Assembly: GCA_029939875.1 (NCBI GenBank)
Contig: JAOZSC010000100.1
Location: forward strand, 1-7,958
DNA from: Desulfobacterales bacterium
Lineage (GTDB): Bacteria > Desulfobacterota > Desulfobacteria > Desulfobacterales > JAFDCJ01
DNA length: 7,958 nucleotides
Reading direction: 5' to 3'
Below are positions 1-6,970 of this stretch, in pieces. Under the pieces are notes generated by a model, which saw nothing but the letters and a program-made list of their open reading frames with translations, was not told the DNA's origin and did no database searches. The position numbers and the translations under genes were made by a program. The first letter of the stretch is position 1. Each line of letters opens with the position of its first letter.

Positions 1-610
1 CGATGCCGATAATTATGTTTCGCATGGCCTGGGCACAAAAATCCATGATCCAGCCAAGTTCGACCCGGGTTGGATCGATATCCAGACGCCGCATGCCGGT
101 CAGACGTTTCAGTTGCTCGTCGTTATAGTTGCGCTCGTGCTGCATGCGGGCGGTTAACGCCACCATGGCCAGGTTGTGGGCGTTCATGATGTCGTTGATA
201 TCGCCGGTCAGCCCCAGGGAAAACTCGGTCATGGGGATCAGCAGGGAATTGCCGCCACCGGCCGCCGTGCCTTTCACGTTCATCGTGGGGCCGCCGGAAG
301 GCTGCCTCAGAGCGCCGCCGACGTTCACGCCCCGTTTGCCAAGGCCTTCCATCAGACCACAGGAGGTGGTGCTTTTTCCTTCCCCCAGGGGTGTGGGGGT
401 GATGGCGGTGACCTCGATATATTTGCCATCGGGTTGGTCTTGCAGGCGGTTGATGATTTTCAGAAAATCCAGTTTGGCCAGACGGCCCATGGGAAGGATT
501 TCGCTTTTTTCCAGCCCCAGTTTTTCCTGCCATTGCTCCGGGGATGGCATGTTTTTTTCCGCAGCTTCGGAAATCTGCCAGTCTTGCATGTTTACGGCAT
601 CATAAGGCAT
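1..610 (-). CDS. fhs: Formate-tetrahydrofolate ligase, N-terminal part (runs off left edge)
   Basis: Cytosolic ATP-dependent enzyme that joins formate to tetrahydrofolate, giving 10-formyl-THF, in one-carbon metabolism and the methyl branch of the Wood-Ljungdahl pathway. The 203 visible residues open with [11 protein letters not shown]. They contain the family P-loop [12 protein letters not shown] (71-82), the segment [11 protein letters not shown] (100-110), the glycine-rich [10 protein letters not shown] (111-120), then LTGDIND (134-140) and AHNLAMVA (144-151). The whole enzyme is usually about 550-600 residues, so roughly two thirds lies outside the window. The ATG at 608-610 is preceded by a perfect AGGAGG at 619-624 with 8 nt spacing, which fixes the start. 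It is co-oriented with the ABC operon but separated by 221 bp with its own candidate promoter, so it is probably a separate unit. The Gln in LRQPSGGP replaces the Glu of the classical LREPSLGP motif of Moorella-type enzymes. I recall the Gln form from sulfate reducers, so it is likely a clade trait rather than damage. Confidence 0.93.
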   Translation of the reverse strand, partial: MPYDAVNMQDWQISEAAEKNMPSPEQWQEKLGLEKSEILPMGRLAKLDFLKIINRLQDQPDGKYIEVTAITPTPLGEGKSTTSCGLMEGLGKRGVNVGGALRQPSGGPTMNVKGTAAGGGNSLLIPMTEFSLGLTGDINDIMNAHNLAMVALTARMQHERNYNDEQLKRLTGMRRLDIDPTRVELGWIMDFCAQAMRNIIIGI

Positions 611-618
611 TGTAACAT

Positions 619-624
619 CCTCCT
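619..624 (-). promoter_or_regulatory. Ribosome binding site of fhs
   Basis: A perfect AGGAGG on the minus strand, 8 nt before the ATG at 610. It is the strongest ribosome site in the window and decides the fhs start. Confidence 0.85.
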
Positions 625-654
625 TTCAATAAGGTTTTCATGATTGCGGCACAC

Positions 655-669
655 CGGGCGAATTGCCCG
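655..669 (-). other. Stem-loop in the fhs 5' leader
   Basis: Perfect 5-bp GC stem, CGGGC (655-659) with GCCCG (665-669), around a 5-nt loop. It lies about 30 nt upstream of the fhs ribosome site and has no T-run after it, so it is not a terminator. It could stabilise the leader. Its function is unknown and it may be chance in GC-rich sequence. Confidence 0.3.
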
Positions 670-690
670 CCTCCAGATCGGATGACGGTC

Positions 691-719
691 ACTGGCCGTT
701 GCCGATCAGCCGGTTTTTT
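691..719 (+). terminator. Orphan terminator-like hairpin with T6, plus strand
   Basis: ACTGGC (691-696) can pair with GCCGGT (709-714), including one T-G wobble, around a 12-nt loop, and is followed by T to 719. It has the shape of a weak intrinsic terminator reading rightward. No rightward gene lies upstream in the window, since fhs and the ABC genes all read leftward, so it may be fortuitous or stop antisense transcription. Confidence 0.25.
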
Positions 720-732
720 GCTTGTGTCAGCC

Positions 733-760
733 CGTATAAAAAAAAGCCACACACTGTGAA
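733..760 (-). promoter_or_regulatory. fhs: Candidate sigma70 promoter of fhs
   Basis: On the minus strand TTCACA (760-755, 5 of 6 to TTGACA) is followed after 16 nt by TATACG (738-733, 4 of 6 to TATAAT). This predicts a start near 726 and a leader of about 115 nt. The spacer contains a run of eight T. An alternative pair, TTGCAA (791-786) with TATATA (767-762), has 18-nt spacing. Only mapping of the transcript start would separate them. Confidence 0.35.
738..759 (-). terminator. Possible weak terminator of the ABC operon
   Basis: On the minus strand, 73 nt after the stop of the second ABC gene, CACA (758-755) pairs with TGTG (751-748) around a 3-nt loop, extended by a T-G wobble. After GC comes a run of eight T (745-738). 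The T-run is good but the stem is short. It overlaps the fhs promoter candidate, so at most one reading may be right. Confidence 0.3.
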
Positions 761-831
761 GTATATAAGCTGATGCCTATAGCATTTGCAATTGGATTTA
801 GCAAGAAATTTTATCACTATCCGGGAAACGG

Positions 832-2838
832 TCAATCGTCAAGCGCCGATTCTTTCCCCGTGTGCAATTGGTGCAGCCGGAAATAAAATCCCTGTCGATT
901 GATCAGTTCGACATGGGTGCCGCTTTCAATGATCCGACCCCGGTTTATGACCAGGATCCGGTCGGCATGGCGCACGGTCGAAAGGCGGTGGGCCACCACC
1001 AGCGAGGTCCTGTTTTCCATTAGTTTTTCAAGGGCTTGCTGGATTTGTCGCTCTGTCTGGGAATCGACGTAGGAGGTGGCCTCATCGAACAGGATCAGCT
1101 GCGGCCGCCGGGCAAAGGCCCGGGCAATGGAGATCAACTGGCGCTCACCGCTGGAAATAGATGCGCCCCCTTCGGTCAGAACGGTATCCAATCCCCGGGG
1201 AAGCCGGTCGATGAAGGGTTTGCAATTGGAGGCTTCAAGAATTTCGCTTACCAGTCGATCTGTGGGGGCGTCTTCTGCCTGGAATATGTTGTCCCGGATG
1301 GTGCCGGAAAACAAAAAGGGGTCCTGCATGACCAGGGCCATGCGGGTGCGAAACGAAGAAGGGTCAAAATTCATAAGGCGGCGCCCGTTGAGCATCACCC
1401 GCCCGGAGGTAGGGTCGTAAAAGCGCGGAATCAGATTGATCAGCGAGGTTTTGCCGGCCCCGGTGGGGCCCACGATCCCCACGGTTTCCCCGGAGCGGAT
1501 ACGGAAACTGACGTTTTTCAACACCTCCTCGTCTCCTGCATAACTGAAGCAAACATTATCAAAGCGGATTTCTTCGATGCGGTCGAGAGTCAGCGGGGTG
1601 CGTCCGGCCGGCAGCGCGGGTGCGGGCATCACATCGGTGTTGTCCAGGATTAAAAAGATGCGTTCCGCGGACGCCATGGCGTTTTGCAGGATATTGTATT
1701 TTTCCGCCAGGTCCCGCATGGGGCGGAAAAACATCCGGATGTAGGAAATAAACGCTACCAGGGCCCCCAGGCTGAGGCTGCCGGTGAGTACCCGTAAGCC
1801 GCCGTAATAAATTACCAAAGCTGTGGTCACCACCCCCAGCAGTTCAATCAGCGGCATGAAGACGGCCAGTACGTGGATTTGTCGCATGCCGGCCAGGTAG
1901 TTCTCATGGTTGAGTTGCCGGAAACGCCGGTAATTGTTTGCTTCTTGCTGGAACAACTGGATGACCCGAATACCGCCGATGGTTTCTGAAAAACGAGTGT
2001 TGATTTCGGCAATTTTGATGCGCAGCTCCCGGAAAATATTACGGGCACGCTTGGAAAAATTCAGTGATGCCGCCAGGACTATCGGCAGCACCGCAAAAGA
2101 GGCCAGCGCGAGTTTCCAGTTTAATGCCAGCATCACCACGGCGATGCCGCCCAACAGAAACAGGTCCTTAAAAATCATGGAGATGACCGATGTAAACAAC
2201 TCGTGCATGTTCTGCACGTCGTTGGTCACCCGGGTGACCAGGCGCCCGACCGGATTGCGGGTAAAAAAGGCCATGGAAAGATTCTGGATGTGCTGAAACA
2301 GCGCCATGCGCAAATCGTGCATGATCATGTGACCGGAGACCTCCATGATCATTTTCTGGATAAAATTAAACGCGAAGTTAAATACCACCAGGGCCAGGAA
2401 AATGACTGCGACAACCCCTATCCCCTGGATGTCGTTTTTTCGCAAAAGCGCCAGGTCCCGTTTTTTCACATGGGCCAGGTCCGTGTAGGAAATCCGGGCC
2501 GTATGGCCTGTGACGGTGAACAAGTGGCGGTATTGGCGGACGATTTTTTTCACCACCGGATCGGTGGTATCCACACGCAGAAACCGGGTTTCAGAAGAGG
2601 GCGCTGATGTGCTGTGAGCACCGGCGCTCGGGGCCCCTGGTACAATGTAGCGGTCGATGGCGATCTTGGTGACATAGGGCAGCGCCAGATCCAGGGCCGT
2701 GATCAGCAGCACCAGGCCGATGGAGCCGATCAGCATGCGCCGGTAAGGGCGGACAAACGCAAACAGGCGTTTGAACAGCTTTGCATCGTGGGATTTGCCC
2801 AGCCGGGTTTCTTCGAAGTATCCGTAATCAGGTCGCAT
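832..2838 (-). CDS. ABC exporter half-transporter, catalytic subunit of a heterodimer (BmrD/YheH-like)
   Basis: 668-residue type IV ABC exporter subunit: an inner-membrane domain (about 1-390) fused to an ATPase domain (about 420-660). Motifs seen: Walker A GPTGAGKTS (457-465), Q-loop Gln505, Walker B LILFDE (581-586) with catalytic Glu586, and H-loop His617. The signature is ISSGE (561-565) instead of LSGGQ, so this subunit supplies the poor signature of the degenerate ATP site and the Walker A/B of the active site. TM1 (about 36-56) and TM2 (about 138-160) are separated by about 70 mostly hydrophilic residues (67-136), absent from the partner. A similar extracytoplasmic insert marks BmrD of Bacillus. 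The ATG at 2838 overlaps the end of the upstream gene by 11 bp and has its own GAGGA, pointing to translational coupling and a 1:1 complex. The substrate is not predictable; drugs or lipids are typical for the family. Confidence 0.93.
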   Translation of the reverse strand: MRPDYGYFEETRLGKSHDAKLFKRLFAFVRPYRRMLIGSIGLVLLITALDLALPYVTKIAIDRYIVPGAPSAGAHSTSAPSSETRFLRVDTTDPVVKKIVRQYRHLFTVTGHTARISYTDLAHVKKRDLALLRKNDIQGIGVVAVIFLALVVFNFAFNFIQKMIMEVSGHMIMHDLRMALFQHIQNLSMAFFTRNPVGRLVTRVTNDVQNMHELFTSVISMIFKDLFLLGGIAVVMLALNWKLALASFAVLPIVLAASLNFSKRARNIFRELRIKIAEINTRFSETIGGIRVIQLFQQEANNYRRFRQLNHENYLAGMRQIHVLAVFMPLIELLGVVTTALVIYYGGLRVLTGSLSLGALVAFISYIRMFFRPMRDLAEKYNILQNAMASAERIFLILDNTDVMPAPALPAGRTPLTLDRIEEIRFDNVCFSYAGDEEVLKNVSFRIRSGETVGIVGPTGAGKTSLINLIPRFYDPTSGRVMLNGRRLMNFDPSSFRTRMALVMQDPFLFSGTIRDNIFQAEDAPTDRLVSEILEASNCKPFIDRLPRGLDTVLTEGGASISSGERQLISIARAFARRPQLILFDEATSYVDSQTERQIQQALEKLMENRTSLVVAHRLSTVRHADRILVINRGRIIESGTHVELINRQGFYFRLHQLHTGKESALDD

Positions 2839-4588
2839 TCAGGTCCTCTTCCATTTCCTGCAAACGAAACATCCGTGCATAGTAACCGCCGGCCTGCATA
2901 AGCTGTTGGTGCGTGCCGGATTCTGCGATGCGGCCCCTGTCCAGGGTGATGATGCCGCTGGCATGCCGGACGGCTGAAAGACGATGGGATACAATGATAA
3001 TGGTCTTGCGGCCGGCCATCCGGCGCAGGGTAGCGATGATGGTCCGGCCGGTGGTCAGATCGACCTGGCTGATGGGATCATCTAAAATTAAGATGGCGCT
3101 ATCCTGCAGCAGGCAGCGGGCCAGGGCAATACGCTGTTTTTGGCCGCCGGACAGAATCACCCCTTTTTCCCCCACCACGGTTTCAAAACCATCGTTAAAG
3201 GCCATCACCGTATCATAGAGCGCGGCGTCCCGGGCCGCCTTTTCCAGCTGCAGTTGACTGATCTGGGGATTGTCAAAGGTGATGTTTTCGCGAATGGTCC
3301 CGGCGAATAAAAACGGTTCCTGAGGAATAAAGGAGATGTGCGACCGCAAACTCTGTATTTTCAGGGTGCTGATATCGTGCTCGTCCAGCAGGATGCGGCC
3401 CTGCCGGGTGTCGTAAAGTCGGGGGATGAGGCCTAATAAAGTGGATTTGCCGCTTCCGGGAGGACCGACGATGCCCAGCACGGATCCGGCCGCGATGCAC
3501 AGGTCAATGCCGTGCAGCACGTCCCCGTTGCCTCCGGAGCTGACGGATTCATATTCGAAGAAAACATTTTCAAAAACGATTTTCCCGCGGGGCTGCTCAA
3601 GGGGCCTGGCATTTTCGCGGTCTTTGATTTGCGGTTCGGTTTGCAATATCCGGTCAATGCGGTCCAGGGAGGCGCGGCCCCGCTGAATCAGGTTGGTTAC
3701 CCAGCCCAGCGCCATCATCGGCCAGGTCAGAAGCCCAAGGTAACTGATGAAGGCCACGAAATCACCGGGTGTAATGGTCATCAGTATGGTTTGCCGGCCG
3801 CCCAGGTAAAGAACGATGACCATGCTCAGGTTTGAAAAAAGCAGCATCATCGGGAAAAAGGCACCGATAATTTTAACCAGCCGGATATTCTTGTCTATGT
3901 AGTCCCGGGAGGCGGTTTGCACCCTGGCGGCGGACTGCTTTTCGCGATGGTGGGCCTTGATGATGCGGATACCCACAAACCGCTCCCGGATGACCTCGGT
4001 CAAGTCGGAAAAAGCCGCCTGGACGGCCTGGTAACGGCGGTGCATTTTTTTACTGAAAAAACGGGCGCCGAAAACGATCAGCGGCATGGGGATGAGCACA
4101 AAGGCGGTCAGTTTTACATTGATGTAGGCCATGAAGCCGATGGCCGCCAGCCCCAGGACAATGGCATCGTTTAAGGCCACCATCCCCATGCCGGCCGCCA
4201 TCCGGATTTGCTGGATATCGTTGGTGGCATGGGCCATCAGATCGCCGGTTTTGACCCGGTCGAAATAGGAGGTCGAAAGGCATTGGAGATGGGAGAAAAG
4301 CCGGTTTCGCAGTCCTTCTTCGACCCGCCGCGAGGTGCCCAGAAGGCAACGGCGCCAGACGTAACGAAAGATGAAGATAAAAACGGCGATACCGATCATG
4401 TAAAGCGCATAGGCCAGCAGCTGCCGGGCGTTGATTGCAAAAGATGTCAGGTCGTCCACCGCCCATTTGATGATGCGGGGAATAAAAAGCTGGAGAATAT
4501 CGACGGTGACCAGGCTCAACAGGCCTGCCAGGATCCGGTAGCGATTTTCATAAAAATAAGGTTTTATCAGGGCGGCAGCGGTTTTCAT
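2828..4588 (-). CDS. ABC exporter half-transporter, degenerate-site subunit of a heterodimer (BmrC/YheI-like)
   Basis: 586-residue inner-membrane ABC exporter subunit with six predicted membrane helices in about 18-298 and an ATPase domain in about 335-575. Motifs: Walker A GPPGSGKST (375-383), Q-loop Gln423, perfect LSGGQ (479-483), Walker B ILILDD (499-504) and H-loop His535. Asp504 stands where the catalytic Glu should be, as in BmrC and TM287, so its own Walker site should bind ATP but hydrolyse poorly. Its LSGGQ completes the active site on the partner encoded next (11-bp overlap). The reading frame is open up to 4828, but the added 80 residues look like translated non-coding DNA and cross a repeat element. 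Starting at ATG 4588 gives MKTAAALIKPYF, the normal position ahead of TM1. There is no convincing ribosome site (only GGA 3 nt from the ATG), and a promoter-like pair ends 7 nt upstream. Confidence 0.92.
   Translation of the reverse strand: MKTAAALIKPYFYENRYRILAGLLSLVTVDILQLFIPRIIKWAVDDLTSFAINARQLLAYALYMIGIAVFIFIFRYVWRRCLLGTSRRVEEGLRNRLFSHLQCLSTSYFDRVKTGDLMAHATNDIQQIRMAAGMGMVALNDAIVLGLAAIGFMAYINVKLTAFVLIPMPLIVFGARFFSKKMHRRYQAVQAAFSDLTEVIRERFVGIRIIKAHHREKQSAARVQTASRDYIDKNIRLVKIIGAFFPMMLLFSNLSMVIVLYLGGRQTILMTITPGDFVAFISYLGLLTWPMMALGWVTNLIQRGRASLDRIDRILQTEPQIKDRENARPLEQPRGKIVFENVFFEYESVSSGGNGDVLHGIDLCIAAGSVLGIVGPPGSGKSTLLGLIPRLYDTRQGRILLDEHDISTLKIQSLRSHISFIPQEPFLFAGTIRENITFDNPQISQLQLEKAARDAALYDTVMAFNDGFETVVGEKGVILSGGQKQRIALARCLLQDSAILILDDPISQVDLTTGRTIIATLRRMAGRKTIIIVSHRLSAVRHASGIITLDRGRIAESGTHQQLMQAGGYYARMFRLQEMEEDLNAT
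2844..2848 (-). promoter_or_regulatory. Internal ribosome site for the second ABC gene
   Basis: GAGGA on the minus strand, 5 nt before the ATG at 2838 and inside the last codons of the upstream gene. It supports the 2838 start and coupled translation across the 11-bp overlap. Confidence 0.7.
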
Positions 4589-4595
4589 TTTTCCA

Positions 4596-4624
4596 TATAT
4601 AACCCTTAATACCACAAAAGTCGA
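4596..4624 (-). promoter_or_regulatory. Candidate promoter of the ABC operon, possibly leaderless
   Basis: On the minus strand TCGACT (4624-4619, 4 of 6 to TTGACA) is followed by a 17-nt spacer and TATATA (4601-4596, 4 of 6 to TATAAT). Seven nt, TGGAAAA, separate the -10 from the ATG at 4588, so transcription would begin at or one base before the start codon. Confidence 0.42.
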
Positions 4625-4693
4625 GAATGCTGCAGCGCCAAGCGCACACCGAAATGTATAAAAACAGATGTGTGATCCCGCAGCGCGCACTAT

Positions 4694-4721
4694 AAAATAA
4701 GGCCGGTAAAATAAGACCGGT
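4694..4721. repeat. Tandem 14-bp repeat, two copies
   Basis: AAAATAAGGCCGGT (4694-4707) is followed directly by AAAATAAGACCGGT (4708-4721); 13 of 14 bases match. The CCGGT/ACCGG parts (4703-4707, 4716-4720) are also inverted to each other, giving a 5-bp stem. A third ACCGGT lies at 4814-4819. The pair sits between the two divergent promoters and could be a regulator-binding array or part of a dispersed repeat. Confidence 0.6.
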
Positions 4722-4723
4722 GA

Positions 4724-4768
4724 CCCCGCGAAGCGAGGCACGCCAAAGGCGTTTGTGCAACGCCGGGG
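4724..4768. repeat. Compact structured intergenic element with competing hairpins
   Basis: CCCCG (4724-4728) can pair with CGGGG (4764-4768) and enclose smaller stems. One is CGC-GAA-GCG (4727-4735). Another is ACGCC (4740-4744) with GGCGT (4748-4752) around AAA. A third is GGCGTT (4748-4753) with AACGCC (4759-4764) around 5 nt. The last two share the GGCGT strand, so they are mutually exclusive. No T-run follows on either strand, so it is not a classical terminator. It resembles the folded, GC-rich dispersed repeats found between genes in many bacteria, but copy number cannot be judged from one window. Confidence 0.5.
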
Positions 4769-4827
4769 GAGAGACGGCAGCGGCCAGGTTGTAGGCACTT
4801 TAAAGCCCAACGCACCGGTATGGATCA

Positions 4828-4856
4828 TTGACTTTATATACGCCGATTGTTATTGT
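4828..4856 (+). promoter_or_regulatory. Candidate sigma70 promoter of the RNase gene, possibly leaderless
   Basis: TTGACT (4828-4833, 5 of 6 to consensus), an ideal 17-nt spacer and TATTGT (4851-4856, 4 of 6). The predicted start falls at about 4863-4864, which is the A of the ATG chosen for the RNase gene. No Shine-Dalgarno sequence precedes that ATG. Confidence 0.5.
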
Positions 4857-4863
4857 AGACAGC

Positions 4864-6861
4864 ATGGAATCCGGGAATATTGTTGAATATATCGATCGTC
4901 AGAAGATCCTGTGCGCAGTCGTTCTGGAAGTGAAAAACAAGCGGCTGCGGCTGTTGACGGAAAACAACCGGGAGGTCAAGCTTTCGGCCAGTCGCCTGCT
5001 GCACATGGATGATGTGCGCCTGGACATGACCCAGGGCCGGGACCGGATGGTCGATACGCTCAGACAGGTCGCCGACAAGCGCAGGACCTTGATTCGGCAG
5101 GTGGATGTCCACGACCTGTGGGACATTTTAAACACCGAGCAGGTGTGGATCGACCTGGCGACCATGACGGAATTTTGTTTTCCCGACGACCACTCCGGAG
5201 ATCATGAGTCGGCGGTTATCCGGGCGTTTTTCGAAGACCGGCTGTATTTCAAGTTCAACCCTGATCGGTTTTTCCCCCACTCCGCAGGGCAGGTCGAGCG
5301 CTTGCAGGCCGAGCAAAAAGAGCAGGTGCGCCGGAACAGAATTGTTGAGCGTGGTGCTGAGTGGCTGAGACACCTGCTGGCCGGCAACGGACCGGCCGCC
5401 GGGGAGAATCCGTCCGAAACCCGGGAATTCGTATCGCTCTTAAAATCCTATTATCTTTTCGGCAAGGAAAGCCGGCAATACGTGCTGGCCAGGGCCATGC
5501 TTGCCCGGGCGGGGCTTGATGAAGGGACAACCGCCCTGTTTCCGATGCTCGTCAGGCTGAAGGTCTTTGACGAGGACGAAAATATCGATCTGCTGCGATA
5601 CGAGATCCCGCGGGATTTTCCCGACCATATTATGGACAGCGCTCGAAAGCTTGTTGCCACCGCTGCCCCGGTGCCTATCGACGATCAGCGCGCCGACCTG
5701 ACATTTTTGCCCCTGATGACCATTGACGGGCAGTCGACCCTTGATTTTGATGATGCCCTGAGCATCGAACGGCTGGCAGATGGCTATCGACTCGGCATTC
5801 ACATCGCCGATGTGGGCCATTTTGTGCGCAAGGACGATCAAATTGACGAGCAGGCTCGCGGTCGGGGAAGCTCCATCTACATGCCTGATCAAAAAATATC
5901 CATGCTGCCGCCCGACCTGGCCGAGGGGCTCTGCAGCCTGAAGGCCGGACAGGTGCGTCCTGCCATCAGCACCCTGGTAACCCTGAGCCCTTCACTGGAA
6001 ATCAATGACTACGAAATTACGGCCAGCCTGGTAACCGTCAAGGACCAACTGACCTATTACGATGTCAATCTTGTGGTGGATCAAAACCCGGATCTGGTGG
6101 TATTGTACAAAATTGCGGAAAAATTTCGTCGCCAGCGGTTTGATGCCGGTGCCATTCAGATTTCGGTGCCGGAGATCAACCTCTGGCTGGCAGGCGATCA
6201 CAGCATTACCGTCAACAAGATCAGCCGGGAAAGCCCGTCCCGGATGCTTGTTGCCGAGCTGATGATTCTGGCCAACTGGTTGATGGCCAAATTTTTGGCT
6301 GACCGGGGAATGCCGGCCATCTTCAGGTCCCAGCCGGCACCCCGGGATCGTCTTTACCGGGACGACGAGGGCAGTCTTTTTCAAAATTGGATGCAGCGGA
6401 GATTTTTAAGCCGTTTTGTGCTGGATCACCGGCCGGACAAGCACTCCGGACTGGGTGTTGATGCTTATGTGACGGCAACGTCTCCCATCCGGAAATATTT
6501 TGATCTGGTCACCCAGCGGCAGTTGAGGGCCGCCCTGGGCCTTGAGCAGCCATACAGCATCGAGGATATTGACGGCATCATCCAAGCCCTTGAACAACCC
6601 ATGGGTAACGTGGGCCGGGTTCAATACGGCCGGAATCGATACTGGCTGTTGAAGTACCTGGAAGGGCTCGTGGGGGCCAAGGAGGAGGCTCTTGTGCTGG
6701 GCAAACGCCGTAACGGGTACCAGATCCTGCTCACCGGTTACATGATCGAATGCGATCTGCCGTCCACCAGCGGCCTGATGCTTAAACCCGAGGACCTCAT
6801 CCAGGTGACGATTCAAAAAGTCAGCGCCCGCAACGACCAGATACTGGTGTTTATCGGATGA
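4864..6861 (+). CDS. RNase II/R-family 3'-5' exoribonuclease (RNB domain)
   Basis: 665-residue cytosolic exoribonuclease expected to degrade RNA 3' to 5' with Mg2+. The RNB domain spans about 275-600. Asp288, Asp294, Asp296 and Asp297 in IDGQSTLDFDDA have exactly the spacing of Asp201/207/209/210 of E. coli RNase II. IHIADVGHFV, the block around GSSIYMPDQ and TSPIRKYFDLV (Arg543, equivalent to Arg500) are also intact, so it should be active. The C-terminal 65 residues are beta-rich and S1-like. The N-terminus lacks obvious paired cold-shock domains. Instead it has a small SH3-like stretch (NIVEYIDRQKILCAVVLEV, 5-23) and a mixed middle region (80-250), closer to cyanobacterial and plastid RNase II/R proteins. 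ATG 4864 was preferred over TTG 4828, because the TTG is the -35 box of a good promoter and the family-like sequence begins at MESGN. It is divergent from the ABC operon and has no ribosome site. Confidence 0.9.
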   Translation: MESGNIVEYIDRQKILCAVVLEVKNKRLRLLTENNREVKLSASRLLHMDDVRLDMTQGRDRMVDTLRQVADKRRTLIRQVDVHDLWDILNTEQVWIDLATMTEFCFPDDHSGDHESAVIRAFFEDRLYFKFNPDRFFPHSAGQVERLQAEQKEQVRRNRIVERGAEWLRHLLAGNGPAAGENPSETREFVSLLKSYYLFGKESRQYVLARAMLARAGLDEGTTALFPMLVRLKVFDEDENIDLLRYEIPRDFPDHIMDSARKLVATAAPVPIDDQRADLTFLPLMTIDGQSTLDFDDALSIERLADGYRLGIHIADVGHFVRKDDQIDEQARGRGSSIYMPDQKISMLPPDLAEGLCSLKAGQVRPAISTLVTLSPSLEINDYEITASLVTVKDQLTYYDVNLVVDQNPDLVVLYKIAEKFRRQRFDAGAIQISVPEINLWLAGDHSITVNKISRESPSRMLVAELMILANWLMAKFLADRGMPAIFRSQPAPRDRLYRDDEGSLFQNWMQRRFLSRFVLDHRPDKHSGLGVDAYVTATSPIRKYFDLVTQRQLRAALGLEQPYSIEDIDGIIQALEQPMGNVGRVQYGRNRYWLLKYLEGLVGAKEEALVLGKRRNGYQILLTGYMIECDLPSTSGLMLKPEDLIQVTIQKVSARNDQILVFIG

Positions 6862-6970
6862 GCGAGGCCAACGGACTTTCAGCTTAATTGATCTAAACAA
6901 AATGAAAAATCAGAGGTAAGGCTTTAGATTCTTAATAGTTATTTCTTTGCATTTTATGGCAAAACATTTT

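Noticed and set aside
123..643. Several overlapping ORFs on both strands over the fhs region
   Set aside because: The fhs frame carries the P-loop and other family motifs over the whole stretch; the others are alternative-frame readings of it.
1036..4609. Multiple plus-strand ORFs across the ABC genes
   Set aside because: All are antisense to two complete, motif-bearing ABC genes and show no family features.
4791..4812. Integron attC-like core (GCCCAAC with GTTG nearby)
   Set aside because: Only a single core-like heptamer fits. No properly spaced partner site, no cassette structure and no integrase are present.
4589..4828. 80-residue N-terminal extension of the first ABC subunit from an ATG at 4828
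   Set aside because: The extension crosses the tandem repeat and hairpin element, reads as low-quality sequence rich in Arg, Phe and Pro, and has no counterpart in the exporter family. The normal pre-TM1 sequence begins at 4588.
4828..4863. TTG start for the RNase gene, adding 12 residues
   Set aside because: The TTG is the first part of a TTGACT -35 box with a -10 at ideal spacing, the added residues look hydrophobic and unrelated to the family, and no good ribosome site precedes it.
6406..6900. 164-residue minus-strand ORF opposite the RNase gene, and similar ones at 5440-5892 and 5992-6384
   Set aside because: They are antisense shadows of the RNB gene's GC-biased codons, with no recognisable domain and no start signals.
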